Origin: Chara braunii
Taxonomy: Eukaryota > Streptophyta > Charophyceae > Charales > Characeae
Assembly: GCA_003427395.1 (NCBI GenBank)
Contig: BFEA01000077.1
Location: 2,146,403 to 2,185,920, forward strand
DNA length: 39,518 nucleotides
Direction: 5' to 3'
Part shown: positions 21,301 to 30,678 of the stretch, one piece after another
Numbering within the stretch: the stretch's first letter is position 1
Layout: the number at the start of each line of letters is the position of its first letter
Translations under genes and position numbers: made by a program
Notes under the pieces: model-generated
The model's database searches: none
The model's input: the letters and a program-made list of their open reading frames with translations, nothing else
What the model was told of the DNA's origin: nothing

Positions 21301-21743
21301 CCTCTACCAGCTCCAACTAATCCAAATCTGTTACCCTAGTGCCCTGACAATAGGTTTAACTAAAACTACACTCTGGCCGTTGACTCTTCGTCTATGTCAG
21401 CAAGTCGTCGTTGTTCGCACTTACCTTCTTCTGGAGTACCAGTAGACGGCTGGCCCCGATTTTCCATGCACCCAACATAGGGTACCTTCATTGGCTATTT
21501 GTGACTGGAAGACTTCCAAAATGAATCTTCGGAGATAGCTCCCGCATCAGGGACGTGAGCGCTGACGCGCCACGTCTATTCCACATATTCAACATTTGAA
21601 GGTAAATGCCATAAGATCCCGACCCCTACTCCGCCTCCATTCCTCCTCCTCCCCTGCAGGAGTTTGAACCTGGCCATATCCGGGAAGGCTTCGACAGATT
21701 CCACCGAGCATAGGCCTCACGCCTGCTACGGCGTTAGTGACAC
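21301..21743. other. LINE 5' flank, nothing else recognised
   Basis: No gene. It may include the LINE 5' UTR. A tRNA B-box-like GAGTTTGAACC lies near 21660 but no cloverleaf can be drawn. Confidence 0.4.
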
Positions 21744-21921
21744 CGGTTCACCCGAACCGATACCGCATCGCGGAGCGCTCCTGCGCCCGTCGCTACGCCC
21801 GTCCCCCGTCTGTCTCGGTTGCCATTTTCGTTCTCTGTTTTTTCTTTTCCTTTTTTTTTCTTTAGATCTTCTTGTTAGATTTGCTTTATATATTTTTTTT
21901 TATTGTTAAAAAATTAGTAAT

Positions 21922-21945
21922 GCCCGTTCGTTTTGACGAACGGGC
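21922..21945. repeat. Hairpin sharing 20 nt with cluster A
   Basis: GCCCGTTCGT (21922-21931) pairs with ACGAACGGGC (21936-21945). The 20 nt at 21923-21942 are identical to 13212-13231. A relative, GCCGTTCG-TTT-CGAACGGC, lies at 22237-22255. Confidence 0.9.
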
Positions 21946-21986
21946 TGCCTCTCCCTTTGATGGGAGGGGCAAAATCGAATGAACTT

Positions 21987-22002
21987 GCCGCGGAAACGCG
22001 GC
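21987..22002. repeat. Hairpin with GAAA tetraloop
   Basis: GCCGCG and CGCGGC close a GAAA loop, a GNRA type that is unusually stable in RNA. Confidence 0.85.
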
Positions 22003-22361
22003 CATATTCGGGTGCGGGGCTTAGGCCCTTGTACTTTAGTTACGAGGGACTCTCTGCATATGCCTTCGGTGGTTCCCTCTTTGCAGAGGGCAGTCGCGAT
22101 TGTCGGAAAAGGAGAGAGAGGGGTCATGGGTCGTGCGCCTGTATCGGGTGCCTGTATCCGGGCCGCAGGCAGGGGGAGACAAACCCCTGTTGAGCTTGAC
22201 TCTAGTTGACTCTGTGAAATGACTTGGGGGGGGGTGGCCGTTCGTTTCGAACGGCGAGTTGCCCTCTAACAAGGAAAACCAGGGGGTAAAAAGAGAAAAA
22301 AAAGGAGTAAGGAAGGGGGGAGAAAAAGAAAGTAACGGCCATGAACGTGGCCGCGGGCGTA

Positions 22362-22414
22362 GAACAGGTGGAGCCCCTAGAAGCTTCTAGGGGCTGATGG
22401 GACTGCGCCTGTTC
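22362..22414. repeat. Nested palindrome: 24-bp perfect core
   Basis: The core at 22372-22395 is a perfect palindrome (half AGCCCCTAGAAG). It is enclosed by GAACAGG (22362-22368) and CCTGTTC (22408-22414). Confidence 0.9.
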
Positions 22415-22455
22415 GGTTTGGACAGGCTGCAGTAAATGGCTGCATACAACCATTT

Positions 22456-22496
22456 CCAGAAGCATCTGGCCTAGGGAAGCGGCCAGATACTTCTGG
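22456..22496. repeat. 16-bp hairpin
   Basis: CCAGAAGCATCTGGCC (22456-22471) pairs with GGCCAGATACTTCTGG (22481-22496) at 15 of 16 positions, 9-nt loop. Confidence 0.9.
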
Positions 22497-22593
22497 GGAT
22501 TAAAGACCCTGGTTCCCCTAAAGGGAAACCAAGGCATAGGGCTCCTGGCCATCGATTTAGATCAAGGGTCAGGAACTCTTACGAATTTTGCCT

Positions 22594-22622
22594 GGCTGTG
22601 GGCAGGGCAGCTGCCCACAGCC
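22594..22622. repeat. Perfect 12-bp hairpin
   Basis: GGCTGTGGGCAG (22594-22605) and CTGCCCACAGCC (22611-22622), 5-nt loop. Confidence 0.9.
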
Positions 22623-22627
22623 ATCAA

Positions 22628-22644
22628 CTGGCTATAAAAGCCAG
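22628..22644. repeat. Hairpin with TATAAA-like loop
   Basis: CTGGCT (22628-22633) pairs with AGCCAG (22639-22644); TATAAAA straddles the loop. A promoter role is possible but unsupported. Confidence 0.6.
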
Positions 22645-22927
22645 CACTCCACCCAGCAGCCTCACACTTGTGGCAGTGCTGCTGGGGCATTCACTTGAGT
22701 GAATGCTGGTTGGCTGCTGCATGTTGCTGGAGAAGGGCGGTGCTGCCGGTGGAGGTGCTGAGGTGGAAAGTGGAGGTCTGCAGGTTGGAGGTGAGGCTGC
22801 CATAGCCGCCATGCTGCGGGGTGCCAGCAGGAGGTGTTGCTGTTTGCGGCAGGGTTATTCGACAAGCGGTGCAGGGGAAACTCTGCCCGTTTTGCACGGC
22901 GGCGGCAGTGTATTTTTGTCAGTACTG

Positions 22928-23300
22928 TGAAAGCGCTGCCAAAATCTTACGGCGGCTGAGCAGGTTTTAACGGCGGTGCTGCGGAAGCGCTGCCGAAATT
23001 TTGTTGCGGCTGCATAGGTTTTAACGGCAGTGGTGCGGAAGTGCCGCTGTTTGTTTTTGGCACGACGACAGCGACATTGTCAGTGAGGAAGTGCTGCCGT
23101 TCTTGGTACAGCGGCAGCGACGTTGTGAAGGGGAAGTGTCGTGTGATCAGTGTGGCGGCGTCAACGGTTTGGAAGGTTGTTGGGGAGGTGCTTTCCGCGC
23201 GACGCGGCGACGATGGTAGTGCGGGAGCGCTGCCAAAATTCTGCGGCGACGACATTGGGTTGAACGGCAGTGGTGCGAAAGCATTGCTGGATGTTTATGG
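22928..23300. repeat. Degenerate ~54-bp tandem repeats
   Basis: Units such as GAAGCGCTGCCGAAATTTTG followed by GCGGCTG and GGTTTTAACGGC recur near 22930 and 22984; shorter or more diverged forms occur near 23036, 23090 and 23225. On minus the repeats stay open (22947-23255) and give a recurring QNFGSA and PLKP peptide pattern. It could be a decayed proline-rich repeat protein or simple non-coding tandem repeats. Confidence 0.5.
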
Positions 23301-24546
23301 TGGTGCGCGACAGCTATTGTGGAACTTAAAGGTTGGGCCAACACTGGTGCACGTTTGGGATTGTGCGGTAGTGGTGCGTGGGCCGGTGACATGAGGAGGA
23401 CGCGGAGTGAGTGCTCGCGGCAGTGACTATTGGAGTTGCAGCGGTTGCGGTTTGCGCCAGGAAGGACATCCTTATTTCTGGGAGGCTCGCGCCACGCGCA
23501 GTTTCAACCAGGGGCACCTTTATTTTTTTGACGGCACGCAACGCAAGCGGGATTTGAGAGTGGGACCATCCAGTGCTGTGGCGTTAACATGGGGACCGTC
23601 TGGGACCATTTTGGGACCAGGTGGGACTAATTTTGAAGATCGGAACCGACATATTGGGGTGGCTATTGTGAGCGTACGTAGTACCTGGAGAAGGCGTGGA
23701 CTTGCAATTGGTTGTGAGTGTCCTTGGTAAGGGAAGTACAGTTGGGACTGTTGGGACCACGTGGGACTCATTGTTGGGAACACCCTCCTGGAGGGTTATC
23801 TCGCTTGAGTTTTTCAGTGGATGTGACTTTCGCTCATTTTTGCCCTTGGAGAGTAAGGTGGCCGTCATTCAGTGCAACGACCACGAGTCGTGGAGTTGTG
23901 AGCTGCATATTTCTAGCTTTAACGATGATCGTCCCTTCAACTTTGACTAGAATACTACTCGACTTTCTTGAGTGAGCCGGATTAAACTTCACTCAAGGTC
24001 AGTTGAATGACTCTGATTTCCCTTCACACTTGTGTGAACCCGCACTTTGCTTGACCTTGTCGTTTTGAATGTTCAAAAGAAAAGGTAGAGGAAAGTTGTG
24101 CGAGTCATGCATGTGAATGAAAAAGTCTGACTTAAATATGAGATTGTATTGTTTTATTTTGAACTTGTTTTCTTTGCATGTTGTGTAGGTAGGTAGAAGG
24201 ATGCTTGCTATGGAGATTGACATTGCCTATTTGGGATGGAGAAAAAAGATTGTGATGTTCTATCTTTCACTTGCCTACATGACAAAAGTACTTGAATTAT
24301 GAAATGAGCAATTTCAACGGGTGCCATGAAAGAAAACTTGTGAATAAAATGAAAATGCAGTCAATTGGACTTAGCATTTTCCCAGGATTGACACATTTTA
24401 TTTTGAATGATCTTGTATATCTATACCTGTCAAAGTGATTTTCGTTCTCTATCTCATTCAATTTCTTACGTCTAAGTTACCATGAACCGAGAAGGGATGA
24501 GAATAATTGAAAACTACGTGCGGTGAACACATTCTCTTTTCTCTAG
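23301..24546. other. Non-coding stretch with GGGACC/GGGACT motifs
   Basis: TGGGAC(C/T) is repeated at least eight times between 23560 and 23770. A 9-bp hairpin CTTGAGTGA/TCACTCAAG lies at 23967-23997. The rest is AT-richer DNA without coding potential, ending in a pyrimidine tract next to the possible exon at 24547. Confidence 0.5.
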
Positions 24547-24801
24547 GAAGCATCCAAAGCGGGGGTTCGTATGCTTTCGGAGCCGGCCCTGATATCGACT
24601 TGGAGTGGAACCGACTCGTCGGGGGTGGTACTTTGCCGACTCGGTGGTGACGGCCCAACCTCTGAGATCCGGGTCTGCGGGCCCGGGCGAGGGGAAGGAG
24701 TATCCACAGACCACTTCCTAGAGGAAGAGGCATGCAACACGTCAAACAATGCCCCTGGTCAAGAATCATCCGCGAAGCAACCTGTCATCCAGGAAGATTG
24801 A
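24547..24801 (+). CDS. Possible terminal exon of an unidentified gene
   Basis: A pyrimidine-rich run ending in CTCTAG (24541-24546) resembles a 3' splice site. Directly after it the frame EASKAGVRMLSEP stays open for 84 codons to TGA at 24799-24801. The protein is polar, with GPGRGEG and an acidic-polar tail. No domain is recognised and no upstream exon was found. The minus strand is also open over most of this interval, so the call is tentative. Confidence 0.3.
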   Translation, partial: EASKAGVRMLSEPALISTWSGTDSSGVVLCRLGGDGPTSEIRVCGPGRGEGVSTDHFLEEEACNTSNNAPGQESSAKQPVIQED

Positions 24802-25198
24802 GAATGTATGGAGACAGGCGTATGCGTGCTTAATCATAGGTCGGCCTTAGTAGGAATGAATAACTTTGGCAGCATGTCTCATCAAGTCAAAACCAAGGCA
24901 GTCCGATTATCTTGTCGACTGCATCAATGTTATTATCGATAGTCGACTTCTCGTTGGCAATTGTATGGTTGTTTTTATGGAATTCGGCCCGAGGTGGTCG
25001 GATTGTTTTTGATATCGTGTTGTTGGACATACCATATGATGATTCTGATTCTTTCAGTTATCATTTCAGATTGGGCATGTTCCTGTCGACCACGACCGAC
25101 TCTCTTTGGTGAAATTATGTGTGTTGTTATAACTTTCTTTTGGTTGGGTGTTAGAGGGACTAGGATAAATGTTAGGTTTCACGCTTGGTTGAGACCGT
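24802..25198. other. No gene seen
   Basis: AT-rich DNA with two short hydrophobic frames overlapping in different phases. Nothing recognisable. Confidence 0.4.
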
Positions 25199-25660
25199 CC
25201 TAGTCGACCGACGTTTGTACCGTACCTAGGAGATCAGCGTCCTAAGGAATGGACGGCGTTCGGGTCCATTTGGCGTTAGCCAACGTATCCATACTACAGC
25301 AACGAGCAAACGCCCTTGGCTGACCTACCTCTGCAATTGCATCTAAAAGCTTTCGCACGTAGGTCGGTAGCTCGGTAGGGATACACCCCTAAGGGTGGTG
25401 ACAGCCCCTTAGGGAAGGAAGCTTATGCCCCGCGGAAACCTATCCTGTCGTAGGGGACCGCGGGATGTATTGCTGGCGCACCCGTCCAGAGTGGCGAGGG
25501 ACGATGCGACCGCGCACCGTCTCGGCGGCTCGCGGAATTATTTATGCGTCGTTCCCGAGTTGTCTCTGATTTTGTTTTGTTTATCTCCTGCGTGACATGG
25601 CCGGGAGGGCTCTTGCCTTTGCGAAAAAGGCGGAAGCCGATGCGCTCGACATCGCTGTCC
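25199..25660 (+). repeat. Dispersed repeat family R, copy 1
   Basis: Starts CCTAGTCGACCGA, like copy 2 at 27918. Shared landmarks in the same order are CAACGAGCAAACGCCC, GGTAGCTCGGTAGGGATAC, GTGGTGACA, CCTGTCGTAGGGG, CTGGCGCAC, TGCGTGACATGGCCGGGAGGG and GATGCGCTCGACA. An ORF begins in its right end. Confidence 0.65.
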
Positions 25661-26025
25661 TCACTAGCTTTGCTGCAGATACTATCTATGATTTGAGACC
25701 CTATGTGAGGAAGGGCAAAGAGACCCATGAGCACTTCGACTCAGTCTGGGTTTCGGCAACCAGGTACCTTGAAGAGAGAGAGAAGGAGCTTGATGAGGAT
25801 GGAACGAAGCTGATCCGCAGCTTCGGACCAAAACTCTACTCAGACTATCCCAGGCCTCCAGTTCCCTTCATTCTCACTGACGGCCCTTTTTGGGGCAATC
25901 TAGTGGGTCTGGCAAAGAGATACATTTCACCTGCAGCGATCGACTACAAGTCAGTGATCGAGTCTTCCGAGTTTCCACATCTCAGACGAGGGATCTTCTC
26001 TCAGCCGTATCTTCCTACTCTATGA
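25597..26025 (+). CDS. Hypothetical 142-codon protein, N-terminus in repeat R
   Basis: From an ATG at 25597 the frame runs to TGA at 26023-26025. The start region is shared with repeat family R: the motif pattern RD-A/M-AGR followed by DALDI also appears in the inverted copy (26522-26725, minus). The body has a charged helical middle (YLEEREKELDEDG) and a proline-aromatic part (YPRPPVPFILTDGPFWG). It reads like real coding sequence rather than a chance frame, but I recognise no family. It may be an exon of a larger gene, a transposon-encoded protein or a gag-like protein. No promoter is identified. Confidence 0.4.
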   Translation: MAGRALAFAKKAEADALDIAVLTSFAADTIYDLRPYVRKGKETHEHFDSVWVSATRYLEEREKELDEDGTKLIRSFGPKLYSDYPRPPVPFILTDGPFWGNLVGLAKRYISPAAIDYKSVIESSEFPHLRRGIFSQPYLPTL

Positions 26026-26521
26026 GAGAAGTTTTGTGCTATGGTTGATTTTCGCACCATGCGATTCAGATGGAAGTGTTCAGAACTCGCAGGTTACAGG
26101 TGGCTTTATATTCAGAAGACACAACCTCAGAGAGTACGTAGACATGGTTCAAAGCACGAGAAACGAGCAGTCAAATGAGAGATTGAGTGTGAGAATCCAG
26201 AGGGATGAGTGAGGACTCTTGAGGGGTGCTGACTATGTCTGCTCATCTGTACTTTCCGAGACTATTATAAGTTCTCACTTTTCCCTCATTCATCTTGTCT
26301 TTGCAAGCCCCAGTTTACAGATGGCTCCAATCTATTGGTGGGGAGCGTCACCTGCTGGAAACCGGGTCCAACGTCCCACTGACAAGATCGGAGACAATAT
26401 ACCTGACAGATCAGCATTGATTGCCCTCTCACGAGGGGATTGACTGTCCGCCCATTTATTAGTCAGGTCACAGCATGAATCTAGGTCTAGCCATGGGGAG
26501 GGTGACAAACTGTCCTCCAAT
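26026..26521. other. No gene seen
   Basis: A small plus frame at 26219-26443 and a minus frame at 26332-26520 overlap. Neither is distinctive. Confidence 0.35.
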
Positions 26522-26542
26522 CTACCCTAATCCTTCACAGTC

Positions 26543-26712
26543 ATAACCGATGTCGAGCGCATCGGTCCGGCACCGCACGGGGCAGCGCGGGACCCTCCCG
26601 GCCGCGTCACGCAGGAGTTGGTCTAAATCCTCGTCGCGAATATACATTGAGCTTCCGCAAGCCGTTCCGGCCGAGTGCGCCAGCCATACCTCTCGCAAGC
26701 CCCTACGACAAT
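26543..26712 (-). repeat. Dispersed repeat family R, inverted partial copy 3
   Basis: Its reverse complement matches 28185-28338 closely, differing at roughly ten scattered positions by eye (both contain GTAGGGGCT, GGTATGGCTGGCGCACT and TATTCGCGACGAGGATTTAG). On minus it encodes MYIRDEDLDQLLRDAAGR then DALDI. Confidence 0.8.
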
Positions 26713-27917
26713 ATTCTCCATACACTTATGACTTTAGCTTGGGGATTGGTCTGTTTTGTGTTACAGGTCTTCTTGATTGATTGATTCATGATTTGGGCTA
26801 GATTCAGGTTGATCCTGCGAGGATCGTCTTCTGTTATCACTGATAACAGGTCGGTTGCCGATTCATCGGTTTACGACTCAACTCCAATCCACTCTTGCCA
26901 CTCAACCTAAAGACTTTAGCTTTGTGATTTGAATTGTTTTGTTGTGTTTTCACCCGGACTTTATTTGAATGGTCATTTAAAGAAAAGTACTTAGTATTTT
27001 ATTTCGAGGAGTTGCACAAGAGTGAGGCTTGTATGGCTAAAAGCAAGGGGTGTGAGTGCAGAGAATGGTTGAAGTTGACCCCGTGCAGTGCATGGACTTT
27101 TTGGTTGGATCTTTGATGTGATTGCAGGTATGTTTGGTGATTCGGACTTTGGATTTGACTTCTTGCGCTCACATGCATGTATATATATGGCTGAGAAGAG
27201 CCCCACTGCGATTGTGAGAAGTGATCGTCACATATTTATAACCCTGTATATGTATATATGTAAATACATATGTCTTGAGTGTTTCGCGCGACCTATTGTG
27301 ACCACGCGTAAAGGGTAAACAAATCGTGTGTTTGAAAGAAGAGGGAGATCCCCTGTTATCCTTTGCTTTTTAAAATTTTATAGTTGGACGTTGTAGTCCG
27401 TAACAGCCGTCAAAGTCAAACCCCTTGACTTATCTCCAAGACCTAGATGATGGAGCTGGTCTCCAGGGCCACAAAAGATGATCGCCACCACAGGTATGAA
27501 CCTGTGTACCACCCACTCTCCGTAGGGTGCAGAAGAGGGTGTGGTTTTCAACCGCACTTGGCGGTTGTCCAGCGTCGAGAGATTAACCCTCAAGGCGCAT
27601 GTCAGCCGACACTTGAGTGTCGAATGCGACCCTCGGGATTAACGAGGACCGCATGAGTATGGGTACTGCATAGTACGCCATCATTGCGATCATTTGTGTA
27701 CGCATGCATTGCGAGTCGATATGAGTTAGCCCTGCATTCGCGCGGTTTATACTGAGTCTCGCGCGTGACGCCTATTTGATTTCCGCGTTAGAAAGTTATG
27801 GGATGGCTACTAAGGGACTAGGAGTGTTGTCGCGTTGTTTGTTCAGTGTCGTTTTGTGTATGTATACGTATGCGTGTGTGTTTTTATTGTGGTGTGCGCG
27901 TGGTGTGTGGGATGCAT
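26713..27917. other. Spacer between inverted R copies
   Basis: About 1.2 kb, AT-rich, no gene. GACTTTAGCTT followed by a TTGTTTTGTGTT-like block occurs twice (near 26730 and 26915). Hairpins include TTATCA/TGATAA near 26835 and a TATATGTATATATGTA stretch near 27248. Confidence 0.4.
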
Positions 27918-28345
27918 CCTAGTCGACCGATGACGGGTCGCGCTTGGGACTTCAGCCCCCCAAGATGCCGATTCGCGTGCGGGTTCGATAGAGGCGTAAT
28001 ACCACGTGTACCCCCTATGCTACAACGAACGAGAAACGCCCTCGGCTGGTCCACCTCTGTGATTGCAACAGAGCATCGTTCGTACTGTGGACTGGTAACT
28101 CGGCGGGGATACGCCCACCGAAGGGAGGTGACAACTCTCGTAAGGTGGAGGTAAGTCGTGCCTCACGTAGGCCCTGTCCTGTCGTAGGGGCTCGCGAGAG
28201 GTATGGCTGGCGCACTAGGCCGGAGCGGCTTGCGGAAGCTCCATGTATATTCGCGACGAGGATTTAGACCAACTCCCGCGTGACGCGGTCGGGAGGGTCC
28301 CGCGCTGCCCCGTGCGGTGCCGGCCCGATGCGCTCGACACTGCGC
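27918..28345 (+). repeat. Dispersed repeat family R, copy 2
   Basis: Direct relative of copy 1 (25199) with the same landmark order and considerable divergence; its right end is the arm that pairs with the inverted copy at 26543-26712. The frame SMYIRDEDLDQLLRD is disrupted relative to copy 3. Confidence 0.65.
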
Positions 28346-28761
28346 ATGGCAAACCCTAGGCCCCCTCCGTGCATAAGGTCGCAGCCCAGCTCCATGATTC
28401 TCATTTTCCAGCAACGGAGGTCGTTTGTCTACCATTCCTTATCCTGAGTTGTTCACCTGACAAAGATCATTCACACATAATTGTTATTATGAAGCTACTA
28501 GCGGAGGTTTGCAACATCCGTGCCATATATCATTATCAATATTATTCTTACGCACTTGCCATGCAGATCCCCTGCCATTTCACCAACCCGAGTTATGTCT
28601 ATCCCTTATTGATTATCCTATCTCCTCCCCCTATCCAGTGACCACCACCCAAACGACAAACCAACCTCTCGCCCATCCCCATCATACCACCCACCCAGTG
28701 CCAATCACAAAATATGCCAATCGAGACAGGCAACAGAGAAAAAACAGGGGGAAACCTTAGG
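28346..28761. other. 3' edge of minus gypsy element, no LTR
   Basis: No sequence resembling the element's LTR (minus strand start TGCAATGACTTGCTGA) is present here. A C- and A-rich stretch at 28620-28745 could be the element's 3' non-coding DNA or unrelated flank. Confidence 0.4.
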
Positions 28762-30666
28762 TTAAAGAAGACTCCTGACAGGTGATGTTTTGGCAGGAGT
28801 GCATTCAAAAAACAACACACATTCAAAACACATGCCAAACCCATCGAATCCAACCCTCCCCACGGTCAACTGCCTGAACCACCCCCGCAATTGTTCCACG
28901 TCGCAACTCTGGGGGGGGATGACTGTTGTGCCTGGAGTCAAATCAGGCTTAGCCTTATCGATGATGTCATCGAGAGGCTGTCGTGGTTCGCGTCCCCAGT
29001 GTAACCGGTAGGGACTGAACCCTGTTGAGGAGTGGACAGACATGTTATACATGAGTTGTGCCCTAGCCAAGTGAAGATCCCAATCCTGCTGATCTGGAGA
29101 GATGACAGGACACAACAATTGGAATAAGACTTGGTTCATCACCTCAGCCTGACCATTGGCTTCAGGATGATGACCACAAGTCATGTCCAATCGTGAGTGC
29201 AGGTAATCCTTACAATAGGACTGCCATTCATCGCTGCAAAATCTGGGGTCTCTGTCACTGACTATAGAAGTGGGCGGTCCATGGTGAGTGACCCACCTCT
29301 CAGAAAAGGCTGCTCTCACAGCCGGAACCCGAGCTACTTCTGGCAAGGGGATGAATTCTGCGTATTTAGATAACCTGTTCACGCAGACCATAACCTGACG
29401 CATGCCACGAGTGGTGGTATTGCCTAAATCTGTGAAATCTATCGCCACGGATTCAGCAGGGCCATCAGGTATGGGTAGGGGTTTGAGCAGTCCCAAAGGA
29501 GGTCTACGTTGGACCTTATTCCTTTGGCAGAGCTCACAGGTGTCCACATAACGCAGCATATCACTCCGCATCTCCTTCCAGAAGAAGCGCTGCGACAAGG
29601 CTGCATATGACTTTAGGAACCCAAAATGTCCACGGGCATCATGACACTCTGATATCATCAGTGTCCTGAGCCGCTCGTCCTGGGGAATGCACAAGCGTTC
29701 CTCCCCTCTGCTGTAAGTGTACAGCAGGTTTGAACTCAGAGCATAGCCTGGTTCAGACTTAGGATCTGCTTGCAGATTCCTGACGATGGGTCTGAAAGTC
29801 TCATCCTGAGGCAGTAGACGAGCAATGGTCTGACGGGTCTCCTCTCCAAAGGAGTGAGTGGAGGAGACCAGAGCAAAAGAGTCAGACCTACGAGAGAGGG
29901 TGTCTGCTACCTTGTTGTAGCAGCCCTTCTTATGCTTCAGTTCAAAGTCAAACATGTCAATGAACGGAATGTATCGTGCCAGTTTGTCATTTAACTCTCC
30001 CTAGGACTTCATCCACTGCAGGGTGGTGTGATCTGAAAAGATCTTGAAGTGCCTTCCCAGGAGAAAGTGCTTCCAATGTTTCAGGGCACAGACAAGAACA
30101 TATAGCTTTTTCTCGTAGGTAGAGTCCTGGAGCTTTTGAGTCTTGATCTTCTTACTCATGAACTCTACAGGCCGTAGACCATTCCCATCATTTTGCTGAA
30201 GAACTGCCCCAATGCCATACTGACTAGCGTCAGTGGTCAGGATGAATAATAGGGTGGGGTCAGGCAACTTCAGCACAGGTGCACGAGTCAAGGCCTTCTT
30301 GAGTCGTGTGAAGGCTAGCTGATAGGGAAGGGACCAAAGAAAGGGAGTATCTTTCTTTGTTAGGTTGGTCAGGAGTGCACCCACTGCAGAAAAGTTCCTG
30401 ACAAACTTCCTGTAGTATGAGGCTAGACCCATGAAGGACCTGACATCCCTCACTGTCTGTGGCTGAGGCCACTCCTGAATAGCAGCAATCTTGGCTGCTT
30501 CAGGAGCCAGGCCATCTCCAGAGATTACATGACCCAGGTAGATGACAGATGGAACTCCAAAAGAGGACTTCTCCCTGTTGATCTTGTACTGGGTGTCACG
30601 TAACGACTGAAGGATAAGAGCCAAGTGCTCCGCATGTTCCCTGGCAGTCCGGTTGAATACCAGGAT

Positions 30667-30678
30667 GTTATCCAGGTA
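30667..30678 (-). other. RT active-site motif YLDN (expected YLDD)
   Basis: Codons TAC CTG GAT AAC. The second metal-binding Asp of the polymerase is Asn, one G-to-A change. This change is known to abolish RT activity in related enzymes. Confidence 0.9.

Larger units (their letters stand above)
21744..22706. other. Hairpin cluster B
   Basis: About fifteen inverted repeats are packed into under 1 kb: 21744-21759, 21921-21945, 21947-21970, 21987-22002 (GAAA tetraloop), 22075-22090, 22237-22255, 22336-22353, 22362-22414 (enclosing a 24-bp palindrome), 22434-22455, 22456-22496, 22508-22534, 22594-22622, 22628-22644, 22653-22685 and 22687-22706. Successive hairpins are often only a few bases apart. 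No coding frame is convincing. Confidence 0.75.

Noticed and set aside
21655-21680. tRNA gene (GAGTTTGAACC B-box-like)
   Set aside because: No acceptor or anticodon stem can be drawn around it.
22380-22410. Hammerhead ribozyme (CTGATG in a hairpin region)
   Set aside because: The core CTGATGA and the matching GAAA strand are not both present in a foldable order.
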